Notes under the pieces: generated by a model
What the model was told of the DNA's origin: nothing
Database searches by the model: none
The model's input: only the letters and a program-made list of their open reading frames with translations
Translations under genes and position numbers: made by a program
DNA from: an uncultured Lachnospiraceae bacterium
GTDB taxonomy: Bacteria; Bacillota; Clostridia; Lachnospirales; Lachnospiraceae
Assembly: GCA_902787715.1 (NCBI GenBank)
Contig: CADAHQ010000007.1
Coordinates: forward strand, 12,255 to 76,254
DNA: 64,000 nucleotides
Reading direction: 5' to 3'
In this document: piece by piece, positions 41,618-50,039 of the stretch
How the letters are laid out: each line of letters starts with the position of its first letter
Numbering within the stretch: the stretch's first letter is position 1

Positions 41618-42033
41618 ACTACGGCCCGGCAACCGATTTCACGGTGGCCGGGCCGTAGTCGTACCTGTCTCGCGGTTGTTGTTCCCTCGTTTTTTCCATT
41701 TTCGAGAAGTCGGCTACGGCCCAAAAAGTAAGTTTTCGTTGCCAGGCCGTAATTGTACCTGTCTATCAATTGCGGCCACTTGCTTTCCTTCGTGGTTGTG
41801 AAGGTCGCCTACGGCCTGAAGTCCGTTTTATCAACCTCAGGCCGTAATCCCTTGATTTCAAAGCATCGAAATGAGGTGACCATCCCCTGAGACAGATAAG
41901 GACTACGGCCTGCGGCGAAAAAAACGCCGCTGGGCCGTAGTCACTTGATTCAAAAAGCCTAAAATGAGGTATAGCTGGGGCCCCCGATAAAGCACTACGG
42001 CCCGCAACCGACTTCGCGGTCGCTGGGCCGTAG
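41618..42033 (-). repeat. Multi-hairpin array A (five hairpins)
   Basis: Five hairpins of 36-38 nt closed by TACGGCC / GGCCGTA, starting at 41620, 41715, 41810, 41904 and 41996, with linkers of 57, 58, 57 and 56 bp. The inner stems differ in sequence but remain complementary. Read on the minus strand, hairpins at 41904, 41810, 41715 and 41620 correspond in order, spacing and linker sequence to array B at 45739-46060. It begins about 70 bp after the kinase stop codon, in that gene's sense. The rest of the 41460-42106 interval shows no gene. Confidence 0.92.
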
Positions 42034-42106
42034 CTCCGCTTCAGATAAAGCCTTCCAACCTTATCGAGAAAAACCAAAGCAACTCGGGAGCGCAGTCGCC
42101 AACCGA

Positions 42107-43549
42107 CTAGACTTTCCTCAGGTACAGATCAACCGTGAAACCATGGTCGTTGTAAACCTCGACGCCGCCGCCCTGCTTCTCCATGTAGGAGCGCACCAGA
42201 TAGAGGCCCAACCCGAAACCGGTCTTGCCTTTCGCGGCATTGCCGCGATAATACTTCTCCATGAGCATCGGAAGCTCATCCTCCGGCGCCCCGGGGCCGT
42301 CATCATGAACGCGGATGCGAAGGAACTTCGCCTCCTCGCTGTCCGCAGCCTTCATCGCAATCTCATCAAACCGCACATGAATATCGGTGCCGGCGTATTT
42401 GTGGGAGTTGCCCACCACGTTGTCGATGACTTGCTCCATTCGCAGTCGGTCCATAAAAACAAGGCACTGCGGAATGCTGTTTTCCAGAATGATATTGCCG
42501 TAATTCCGCAGATTCCGAAAATACTCCTCCACCATCCCGGAGCTCTCCTCCGCCCGGTTCACTTCAATGCGGTCGAGCTCCTCAAGCGTTGTCTGGAACA
42601 CGTTGTCCATCAGCTGCTGAATCGTCTCGGTCTTGTGCGCAATCGTCTGTGCCTTCTCCAAAACATCCCGCGCCTCCGCAATCGCCTGCGCTTTCTTCGA
42701 AGAATCCTGCGTCTCCGCAATCGCACCGGCATTGCCGGTCGCCCCGGCAGCTTCCGTTGTTTTCAATCCACCGACAACTGCTGTTGCATTGCCGGCCGCT
42801 TCGGCGGCTGCGGCCTCCGCCGCGACGCTGTCTACGCTCAGCTTTTCGATTAGTCGCCGCTGCCGGAGCTCCATCACTTCGCACGTGGCGCGGATGGTCG
42901 CGACAGGCGTTTTGATATCGTGGGCAAGCTCCGCCACAAGCTCCTTTTTGGCCTTCTCCGCCTCGGCCTCACGCATGCGCGACGCCTTCAGCTCCTCGCG
43001 CATCAAGTCGAACCCTTCGACCAGATTTCCGAAGGGATTGTGCTTCCGAATCGGAAGCGGAACGTCCAGATTGCCTTTCGCAATCTCGCCCGCGAAGCCG
43101 CGCATTTCCCGCGTTGGACGCAGAAGGAACCAGTCGATGGCCATGAGAAACAAAAGCCCCCCGACGAACACCACAGCCCAGAAGATCAGGAACGTGCGGC
43201 GGAAGGTATTTCGCGACCCCTGAAAATCCCCCCCGACATCGTGCCAAATCACCTTGCCGATGACTTCGCCCTCCGGCGCAAAATCCATCACCAGCCCATA
43301 CTCCGAATACGCCCGCATCACCTCGGCCTCCGGCTCGCCGGCGAGCACGAGTTTGCAACTGAACTGCTCCTCAATCGACTCCCTCGCCTGCCCCTCGAGA
43401 TACGCCTTCCCGATGCGGTGAAGCTCATCATTGTACGCCACCATATCCCGCTTGGGCGCGGTTTTCCCGCCGGTGGTGAACCACAGCCCCGCCAGCGCCC
43501 CAAGCATGATCAGGATATAGACAATCACGATTCCGTTTCGGTATTTCAT
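42107..43549 (-). CDS. Sensor histidine kinase with an Ala/Gly-rich insertion
   Basis: A 480-residue HisKA-type kinase. One helix at residues 8-24, an extracellular domain (25-115), a second helix (118-140), then HAMP (145-195). The DHp His is in ELAHDIKTP (His210). ATPase motifs are NVVGNSHKYAG, VHDDGPGAPEDE and GKTGFGLGLYLVRSYM. Residues about 241-297, between the two DHp helices, are a low-complexity insert rich in Ala, Gly and Thr (AAEAAAAEAAGNATAVVGG), which is unusual inside a dimerisation hairpin. Its partner is the regulator at 43640, 90 bp upstream, which carries a similar insert in its linker. The ligand is unknown. Confidence 0.92.
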   Translation of the reverse strand: MKYRNGIVIVYILIMLGALAGLWFTTGGKTAPKRDMVAYNDELHRIGKAYLEGQARESIEEQFSCKLVLAGEPEAEVMRAYSEYGLVMDFAPEGEVIGKVIWHDVGGDFQGSRNTFRRTFLIFWAVVFVGGLLFLMAIDWFLLRPTREMRGFAGEIAKGNLDVPLPIRKHNPFGNLVEGFDLMREELKASRMREAEAEKAKKELVAELAHDIKTPVATIRATCEVMELRQRRLIEKLSVDSVAAEAAAAEAAGNATAVVGGLKTTEAAGATGNAGAIAETQDSSKKAQAIAEARDVLEKAQTIAHKTETIQQLMDNVFQTTLEELDRIEVNRAEESSGMVEEYFRNLRNYGNIILENSIPQCLVFMDRLRMEQVIDNVVGNSHKYAGTDIHVRFDEIAMKAADSEEAKFLRIRVHDDGPGAPEDELPMLMEKYYRGNAAKGKTGFGLGLYLVRSYMEKQGGGVEVYNDHGFTVDLYLRKV

Positions 43550-43639
43550 ATCAAGTCTCCAAACATTTTGCCCATGCCACGGGCAGCCTTTGCAGCTCCC
43601 ATTCTCCGGGCCTGAGCCCGTATTACGGACGTCTTTCCA

Positions 43640-44392
43640 TCAAACCTCGAGGATGTATCCGGTGCCCCAGACGGTCTTAATCAGCGTCGGTGCGTTCGGG
43701 TCGTCCTCAAGCTTCTCCCGAAGCTTGCGGATGTGCACATTCAGCGTCCCATCGCTGTAAAATGCATCCCCCCACACCTCGTCGAACAATACTTCCTTCG
43801 TGACAATCGTATTGCGTCGCTCATACAGACAATGCAACAGCGCGTATTCCTTCGCCTTCAGCGGAACTCTCCGTCCGTTCCGCACCGCCGACATCGTCGC
43901 CGCATCCAGCGTCAATATAGCATTCTTTGCAGTCGTGCCGGCGTCGCTAGGTGTGCCGTTGCCGGCTACCCCTGTTGCGGCGCCATTTGCGGCGCTTGTT
44001 GTCGCGCCCTTCTCTGCGTCGCGGAGCTCCGCGACGCGTTTTAGGTTGACTTTTACCTTCGCCAAAAGCACCGACAGGCTGTAAGGCTTTTTGATATAAT
44101 CATCGCCGCCGATGGTCAGCGCCGCGAGCACGTCGTCATCGCTCTGCCGCGCGCTTATGAAAAGTATCGGCAGGTTGTATTCTCCGCGCAGTTTCTTGCA
44201 CACGGCGAACCCGGAACCGTCTCCGAGATTGATGTCAAGCAAAATGAGTTCGGCTGAATTTACCGCAAAAAAGTCATAGCACTCCGCGGCGCTGTACACG
44301 CAGGCTGTCGATATATCGAACATCTGCAGGTACTCCGCCGTCATCTTCGCCAAATCCTTCTCATCGTCAACGATTAAAACCTGATATTGCAT
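43640..44392 (-). CDS. OmpR-family response regulator with an extended linker
   Basis: A 250-residue regulator. The receiver domain (1-118) has DDE at 9-11, the phosphorylated Asp53 in LLDINLGDG, and IKKPYS with the conserved Lys. The winged-helix DNA-binding domain (155-250) has VPLKAKEYALLHCLYERR, TLNVHIRKLREKL and TVWGTGYILEV. The linker (about 122-155) is expanded by a Thr/Ala/Gly-rich stretch (GATTSAANGAATGVAGNG) where most relatives have 5-20 residues. It is first in the two-gene operon with the kinase and divergent from the nuclease gene at 44720. The target could be the nearby FtsX transporter, as in Bce-like modules, but this is inferred. Confidence 0.93.
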   Translation of the reverse strand: MQYQVLIVDDEKDLAKMTAEYLQMFDISTACVYSAAECYDFFAVNSAELILLDINLGDGSGFAVCKKLRGEYNLPILFISARQSDDDVLAALTIGGDDYIKKPYSLSVLLAKVKVNLKRVAELRDAEKGATTSAANGAATGVAGNGTPSDAGTTAKNAILTLDAATMSAVRNGRRVPLKAKEYALLHCLYERRNTIVTKEVLFDEVWGDAFYSDGTLNVHIRKLREKLEDDPNAPTLIKTVWGTGYILEV

Positions 44393-44595
44393 ATTTTCTC
44401 TCCTCTTCAGAGATTTCTTTCCTCTCCCGCTCTTTGTATTGTATCACAGATGCCGCCGCTCCGCCACCGGAATTCGCTTGCTCCCGCAGGATAGAGACGT
44501 GATGCGGCCCCGCAGGTCAGGCCGCGGTGCCGTCGCGTTTCGCGATTTTCGCGATTATGGTAAAACTATACAAAAAACGGGGGTGGTTTTTCTAC

Positions 44596-44625
44596 TTGCA
44601 TTTGCCGGGGGGATTGGCTTATACT
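44596..44625 (+). promoter_or_regulatory. Promoter of the nuclease-like gene
   Basis: -35 TTGCAT (44596-44601) and -10 TATACT (44620-44625) with 18 bp between, giving a start near 44632 and a leader of about 90 bases. A copy of the frequent GCATTTGCC nonamer overlaps the -35. The remaining bases from 44393 to 44595 show no gene. Confidence 0.6.
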
Positions 44626-44719
44626 CAGCGTACAATCGCATCTTTTCTCTGTTTTTTCTTTCATTCTTCTCACCGGCCCGACTCTCTTTTCTCATTTTCT
44701 CATGAAAGGCGGTATCACC

Positions 44720-45538
44720 GTGGATTTTTACCAATTGGAACTCAACAGACTCAGTCTTTTAGACCTTCTTCAGAATCGTCGCAGATTTCTCGCACAGCTG
44801 ATTGAAGAATCTGACAGTCGGATTCGAAAAAGGCCTCCGGGTATGCTACGTACAACCACAAGCAACAAATGTCCTCAGTATTACTGGAAGGCGAAACCAA
44901 GCGATTCCTGGAAGTATCTTCCTAAAAACGAGCGCGACATTGCATGCAGAATCGTCGATTCTGAGTATTATGCTCTGGTGAGGGAGCATGCTGAATCCGA
45001 GCTAAAGATAATTGATAAACTCATCACCGGCAACAGTATTTCAGACTTCCGACATTGCCTCTCAAAGCTCACCCCCGGCCGTCAAAATCTTGTTGACAAG
45101 ATTTTCCCTTCGGACGAAGAAATCTTGCAGTCCTTTCTTTCTGAGAATTATGATTCTTACGATTCTTACACTGAATCAATGATGTACGATACACCTCAAG
45201 GAGAATCCGTTCGCTCCAAGAGTGAATGGATGATTGCTGAAACTCTCTCCCGGTATAACATCCCCTACCAGTATGAGTATCCTCTGTATCTTGACGGACT
45301 GGGTCTTGTTCACCCGGATTTCCGATGTCTGAATCTCCGGAAAAGACAGATTATCATTTGGGAACATCAGGGACGAATGGGCGACCCGGATTATGCCGCC
45401 CACGCAATTCGTAAGATTCAGGTCTACGAGGAAAACGGCTTCAACATCGGAGAAAACCTCATCGTTACAGAAGAATCTCTGGAGTGTCCTTTGCGTACAG
45501 AGACCATCGAACGCTGGATTCAGAGATTGTTGGTATAA
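44720..45538 (+). CDS. PD-(D/E)XK-like nuclease family protein
   Basis: About 272 residues. The C-terminal half has the pattern of a PD-(D/E)XK fold: a helix with SKSEWMIAETL (metal-ligand Glu), IPYQYEYPLYLDG, then HPDF (core Asp) and IIIWEHQGRMGD, where Glu-x-Gln replaces the usual (D/E)xK. The N-terminal half is helical and charged and of unknown role (LQNRRRFLAQLIEESDSR). The GTG at 44720 has AAAGGCGG 7 bp upstream; an ATG at 44702 has none. The gene is A+T-rich compared with its neighbours. It is followed by a 42-bp tandem repeat and then array B. Similar proteins are common but uncharacterised in Clostridia. Confidence 0.72.
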   Translation: MDFYQLELNRLSLLDLLQNRRRFLAQLIEESDSRIRKRPPGMLRTTTSNKCPQYYWKAKPSDSWKYLPKNERDIACRIVDSEYYALVREHAESELKIIDKLITGNSISDFRHCLSKLTPGRQNLVDKIFPSDEEILQSFLSENYDSYDSYTESMMYDTPQGESVRSKSEWMIAETLSRYNIPYQYEYPLYLDGLGLVHPDFRCLNLRKRQIIIWEHQGRMGDPDYAAHAIRKIQVYEENGFNIGENLIVTEESLECPLRTETIERWIQRLLV

Positions 45539-45588
45539 AAAGGCTTTACTTGAATGTTGGCTTGCTTTTTTCCGGTAATTCTTCTCAG

Positions 45589-45700
45589 TCCGATATCTAC
45601 ATGTTTGCTCTTTTCGGGGAATCTTCCCGGTCCGATACCTACATGTTTGCTCTTTTCGGGGAACCTTCCCGGTCCGATACCTGTATGTTACTCCTCCCAC
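45589..45700 (+). repeat. 42-bp tandem repeat after the nuclease gene
   Basis: Two full and one partial copies of a 42-bp unit starting TCCGATACCTACATG at 45589, 45631 and 45673, each with a small inverted repeat (CGGGGAA / TTCCCGG). The period is a multiple of three, so a minus-strand frame reads a 14-residue repeat, but no start site supports that as a gene. Confidence 0.8.
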
Positions 45701-45738
45701 CGGAAAAATACCTCATTTCGGAGTTTTGAATTCTAGTG

Positions 45739-46060
45739 ACTACGGCCTTGCGGCACGTTTTTTTGCCGCAGGCCGTAGTCATTATCTGTCTCAGTGGAAG
45801 CATACCTCATTTTGAAGTTTTGAAATCAAGCGATTACGGCCTGACTTCGCTAAACCGGAATTCAGGCCGTAGGCGATCTTCGTAACTATGGGGTAAAGCA
45901 AGTGACCACAATTGATAGATAGGTACAATTACGGCCTGTAGGTAGGAACTTGCTTTTCAGGCCGTAGGCGTCCGCGAAATCAAGGTCAAAATCAAGTAAC
46001 CACGACTGTTAGACAGGTACAATTACGGCCTGGAAGTGAAAAACTACTTCTCAGGCCGTA
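45739..46060 (+). repeat. Multi-hairpin array B (four hairpins)
   Basis: Four 37-nt hairpins closed by TACGGCC / GGCCGTA at 45741, 45835, 45930 and 46024, with linkers of 57, 58 and 57 bp. It is the inverted counterpart of array A: linker text such as ATACCTCATTT and GATAGATAGGTACAATTACGG matches, and linker lengths are identical. It follows the nuclease gene in the same sense that array A follows the kinase gene. The stretch from 46061 to 46265 shows only short palindromes before the convergent transporter gene. Confidence 0.92.
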
Positions 46061-46265
46061 GTCACGCAAATACACCACAAAAAGCGCGACACGGTGTCCG
46101 CAAACCGGGGCACTTCCTGCACCCGGAAACACAAGATTACCGCCCAAGCGCGCATTCCATGCGCGCCGGGCGGTATATTCGCAGCACAAGAGAACCTGCC
46201 AACAAGTACTCCCCATGCTCAGCACAAGAGAACCTGCCAACCGCAGCATCCCTGCGGCGCTCCCC

Positions 46266-48665
46266 CTACTCCTCCGTAATCATCGCCACGGGGTTGCAGC
46301 GGCGGACGCGGAGGCCCATCAGGGCGGCGGTGATCAGGGCCATCAGGATGATGCTCAGGGCGCTTACGGCCTTGAAGAAGAAGGATGCACCGAAGACAAC
46401 CTTCTTCATGCCGAACAGGCTGAAGATGACGCGGCACAGGGCGCTGCCGGCGGGGCCGGCAAGCAGAACGCCGAGGATGCTGCCGAGGATTACGGCAGGA
46501 AGGTTGGAGAGCATGATCTGGACGATCTGCTGACCGCTGGTCATGCCGAGGGCCTTGTCGATACCCATGGCGCGCCATTCGCGGGTGATCTTGCCGCGGA
46601 CGATCAGGGCGATGGTGAAGGCTACGATGAAGATGGTAATCAGGGAAACTACGGCGCAGACTGCTTTCATGGCCATGGATACTGTACCGGTGGTAACCTT
46701 CATATACTTTTCGCTGTTGACGATAACGTAGTCATCGCAGTCATGGGCCGCAAACACATCCTTTACGCCCTTCTCCATGTCGGAGAAGCCGTAGCCGTCC
46801 TTGGCGGTGATGATATAAGTCACTTTATCAATGGAACCGAGAATCTTCAGAGCTCCCGGAAGGGTCATGTTGGCGGTTCTGCCCATGCGCTCCATGCGCT
46901 GGTCAAAGCCCGTCACGATGAACTCTGCGGACTTCTTGCCGAGGGTCACGGTCACAACGTCGCCGATGCCGCATCCCAGCTCTTCGGCGAGGGCTTGGGT
47001 CAGAAGAATTTCGTTGTCGTGGACCTCCACACGGCCCTTGAGCATCATGAGATTCAGGCGCTTGTTGGTGTCTTCGTCGGCGAAGGTGTAGGCCGAATAT
47101 TCCTTGTCGCCGAAGCGGATGATGGGCTCGAAACCGATGTACATCAGGCTGTTGTCCACACCCTCCATGTTCTTCAAGTCTTCCTCGCAGGCCGGATCCG
47201 CGTTCATCACCTGGATGGTGCCGATTTCGAAAGCGAACATCTCGCCCATGGCGTTTTTGTTCATGCCGAAGGACTCGTAGAGCGCGAAGCCGCAGGTCAT
47301 GGCGATAGCAAGAATCGCTGAGATGGCAACAAGAAGGATGCTTCTCTTCTTTCCGCCGAGGGTGCTCTTGAGGGACATGGCAACCGGAAGCGGCATCGCC
47401 GACTTGTCAAGCGGAACGAAGTTTTTCTTGTAATTGTGGGTATTGATTCCGCCGCGAAGCGCGTCGAGAACCGTGATCTTCTTGTAGCGGCCGCCGAGAA
47501 GCCATGCAATCAAAAGCGTGGTAAGGGAAAGCCCGAGGAGCGTGCCGATGGCTGCGCCCATGTTGATCGGCTGGTTCCAGGAGATACCGAGGATTCCGCT
47601 TACGAGGTTACCGAAGGGCCTCTGCGTCAGAAGACCCGCATAGATTCCGATCTTACTTCCGACAAATGCAACCGTCACAATCTGCACGCACAATGCTGCG
47701 CGAAGCGTCGCGGTGGTGTAGCCGGCGGCCTCCAGGATACCGGTGTTCTTCATATTTCGGATGATGAAATCCCGCACGCCGTACGCGATGATGACAAATG
47801 CAACCACCAGGATAATGACCGCGAACAAAAGCACAACCGCCATCACAACCTGCGGGAGGAATTGTCCGCCGCCCCGCATCATCTGCCAGTTCACGGCCGT
47901 AAAATTGTTGTAATCCCGCTCTGGATGTGCCTCTTCCGCGGGAGCGATCAGTCTGTGGTAGGCAGTTGTAATCGACTTCTCCAAGTCAAGTGTCAAAAGC
48001 CCGTTTTCCATGGCTGTCGGGTCAGCTTTGCCGCGGAGAACAACGCCCATGCCCGCAAGGCCGGGATTGTTGTCCGCAATCGTATCAATCCACGATTGTG
48101 CCATGTAGCAATAGTAGATGGTGACATTGATGGAGGAAGAAAAATAAGGGTCCTCCGTGTAGCCCGCAACGCGGAAGGAATACACGGTGTCGTTGAACTT
48201 CAGCTCCATCGTATCGCCGACGGCGAAACGGCTCTTGAGAAACATCGGAAGGAGAATATCGTTCTCCCCGAGATCGGACGAATCGATTCCGAGGTTCATG
48301 TACTTCGGATTGACCGTGTACGGCTCTACGTAGAACTCGTACTCCTCAAACTCCTCATCCTTCGTGTTCCGATACGAGCAGTACAGCCGCAGGAACGGAG
48401 TCTTCTCCACGTCGACAATGTCTTTTGTCTCGGCAAATGCCGCCTCCCAAGCTTCGACTTCCTCCTCGTATTTGTCGGCGAAGATGAGAACTTCGGCGCC
48501 GTTGATATCCTCAAAACGACTGTCCATGACTTTGCCCATTCCAAGCAGTGCGGAGGCGCACTGGAAAATCAAGTAGGAGGCAAGCATTGTAAACAAAAGA
48601 AACGTAATCATATCGCCCTTTTGCTTTTTGATATTGTTCCAGGCAATAAAGAAAAGTTTATACAT
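46266..48665 (-). CDS. FtsX-like ABC transporter permease
   Basis: A 799-residue permease with an N-terminal helix, a large extracellular domain (40-250), three central helices, a second extracellular domain (about 470-640) and three C-terminal helices. FtsX/MacB features include the C-terminal EWRAMGIDKALGMTSGQQIVQIMLSN. It starts right after the ATPase stop (TAAGATG), so it is translationally coupled. Such pairs expel peptides or lipoproteins, or transmit envelope stress to a kinase. The two-component system lies 2.7 kb further on the same strand, so functional linkage is possible but not shown. Confidence 0.88.
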   Translation of the reverse strand: MYKLFFIAWNNIKKQKGDMITFLLFTMLASYLIFQCASALLGMGKVMDSRFEDINGAEVLIFADKYEEEVEAWEAAFAETKDIVDVEKTPFLRLYCSYRNTKDEEFEEYEFYVEPYTVNPKYMNLGIDSSDLGENDILLPMFLKSRFAVGDTMELKFNDTVYSFRVAGYTEDPYFSSSINVTIYYCYMAQSWIDTIADNNPGLAGMGVVLRGKADPTAMENGLLTLDLEKSITTAYHRLIAPAEEAHPERDYNNFTAVNWQMMRGGGQFLPQVVMAVVLLFAVIILVVAFVIIAYGVRDFIIRNMKNTGILEAAGYTTATLRAALCVQIVTVAFVGSKIGIYAGLLTQRPFGNLVSGILGISWNQPINMGAAIGTLLGLSLTTLLIAWLLGGRYKKITVLDALRGGINTHNYKKNFVPLDKSAMPLPVAMSLKSTLGGKKRSILLVAISAILAIAMTCGFALYESFGMNKNAMGEMFAFEIGTIQVMNADPACEEDLKNMEGVDNSLMYIGFEPIIRFGDKEYSAYTFADEDTNKRLNLMMLKGRVEVHDNEILLTQALAEELGCGIGDVVTVTLGKKSAEFIVTGFDQRMERMGRTANMTLPGALKILGSIDKVTYIITAKDGYGFSDMEKGVKDVFAAHDCDDYVIVNSEKYMKVTTGTVSMAMKAVCAVVSLITIFIVAFTIALIVRGKITREWRAMGIDKALGMTSGQQIVQIMLSNLPAVILGSILGVLLAGPAGSALCRVIFSLFGMKKVVFGASFFFKAVSALSIILMALITAALMGLRVRRCNPVAMITEE

Positions 48666-48666
48666 C

Positions 48667-49506
48667 TTACCACCCCATTTCCTGAAGGAATGCCTTCAGC
48701 TTTGCGTGACGCTCCTTTGCCTCGGCAAGTTTTTCGTTGCTCTCATCGCGGTAGTCGCCGGCGTAGGAACCGAGGTCGATCTCTGCGGTGATCACACCGT
48801 CGGCGAGGTAGAGGATGCGGTTTCCTCGCTCGGCAGCCTTGATTGTGTGGGTTACCATGACGATGCTCTGACCGTCGTTGTTTAGGTCGGAGAGAATGTT
48901 CAGAACGTTCTCTGTATTTTGCGAGTTAAGTGCGCCGGTGGGCTCATCCGCGTAGAGGATCTCGGGCTGGTTGATGACGCCGCGAACCACGGCGACGCGC
49001 TGCTGCTGGCCGCCCGAAAGCTGCGTCGGGAATTTGCGCTGGTCGCGCTCCTCAATCTCCACGCTTGAAAGAAGTTTCTTCGCGCGCTCCGCCAAAGCCT
49101 TGCGGTCCTTGTTCTTAAGAAGTCCGCACACCATCACGTTGTCGAGTGCGCTCATGGAATCGTTTAGGTAGTTCTGCTGGAACACGAAGCCCGCGTGGTC
49201 GCGTCGGAATCTCGCGAGGGCGTCGTTACTGTACTTCGAGATTTCCACACTCTCACCGCCGAAGCAGTAGGTTACGGTTCCGAGGGTCGGCCGGTCCATA
49301 CCGGAGAGCGTGTAAAGAAGTGTGCTCTTGCCCGATCCGGAGTTTCCCATGATGACGGTGAAGTCGCCCTTGTAGATGGAAAGGTTCAGATTTTTCAGTA
49401 CGTGCTGCTGCACGGACTCGTTGGAAAATGTCTTCGACAGGTCCTTCGCGGTCACTACCGCTTCCCTGCGAACTGTGGTCTCAATGATTTCTCCCTGCTT
49501 TGCCAT
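48667..49506 (-). CDS. ABC transporter ATPase (MacB/LolD/BceA type)
   Basis: A 279-residue ATPase. Walker A GNSGSGKST, Q-loop FVFQQNYL, signature LSGGQQQRVAV, Walker B EILYADEPTGAL, switch VTHTIKAAERGNR. The N-terminal 20 residues are an extension. The C-terminal part (YRDESNEKLAEAKERHAKLKAFL) is a coiled coil. It energises the FtsX-type permease encoded immediately downstream. The ATG at 49506 has AAGGAG upstream; a longer frame to 49620 lacks one. Confidence 0.93.
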   Translation of the reverse strand: MAKQGEIIETTVRREAVVTAKDLSKTFSNESVQQHVLKNLNLSIYKGDFTVIMGNSGSGKSTLLYTLSGMDRPTLGTVTYCFGGESVEISKYSNDALARFRRDHAGFVFQQNYLNDSMSALDNVMVCGLLKNKDRKALAERAKKLLSSVEIEERDQRKFPTQLSGGQQQRVAVVRGVINQPEILYADEPTGALNSQNTENVLNILSDLNNDGQSIVMVTHTIKAAERGNRILYLADGVITAEIDLGSYAGDYRDESNEKLAEAKERHAKLKAFLQEMGW

Positions 49507-49713
49507 GATTTGTTTTCTCCTTTTCTTTGTGTGTGCGCATTTGCCGCCGGCCGCTGCCGCGCTCCCCCTGTCGCGGTCCCGCTGCCCAGCTTCTGAGCTT
49601 ACTATACAACATGGGAGCACACAAGTCTTTACGCAACTCTTGCAAGATTCTTAAACGTTTCTTAATTCGCAACCGCCGCTTCGCGTCGTTTGCTCATTGA
49701 GGGGCGCTCGAAA

Positions 49714-49871
49714 CCATCCCCGTGCGCTGTCGCGCACTCCCCAAACGTAAAGGAAAGCCCGCCGGAAACCGGGTTTCCGCGGGCCTTCCTTTGCGTTTGG
49801 CCGGCTCTCGCCGGGGATGATTCCTCGCTTAGGCAAAGCAAAGGGTCAAATCCGAGGATTTGGCCCTTTGC
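49714..49871. repeat. Large nested inverted repeat and adjacent hairpin
   Basis: The inner palindrome 49741-49800 has long near-perfect arms (CCAAACG...CGTTTGG, with AAAGGAAAGCCCGC pairing to GCGGGCCTTCCTTT). It lies within outer arms CATCCCCG / CGGGGATG (49715-49819). A second hairpin, GCAAAGGG / CCCTTTGC, spans 49838-49871. No U-tract follows. The 530-bp interval 49507-50039 holds no gene. Confidence 0.8.
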
Positions 49872-50039
49872 TATGCTGGTACTCTATTCTTTGGAAGGAG
49901 CTGTTCTGTATAGTCTGATTGTATATTTTTGCGGGTGCCGTGTCAACCGCCAATCCCTGCAGAATTCGGCTCTGCGGGACTTTTGACAGAATATGCGTCG
50001 CTTCTCATCACTTTTATGCATTCGCAAATGTATATTGCG

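Noticed and set aside
41618-42033. Chain of Rho-independent terminators
   Set aside because: The hairpins have no following U-tracts on either strand, and the regular 94-95-bp period and conserved linkers are not explained by termination.
45176-45700. Minus-strand protein with 14-residue repeats
   Set aside because: It arises from the 42-bp tandem repeat and the antisense of the nuclease gene, and lacks a ribosome site.
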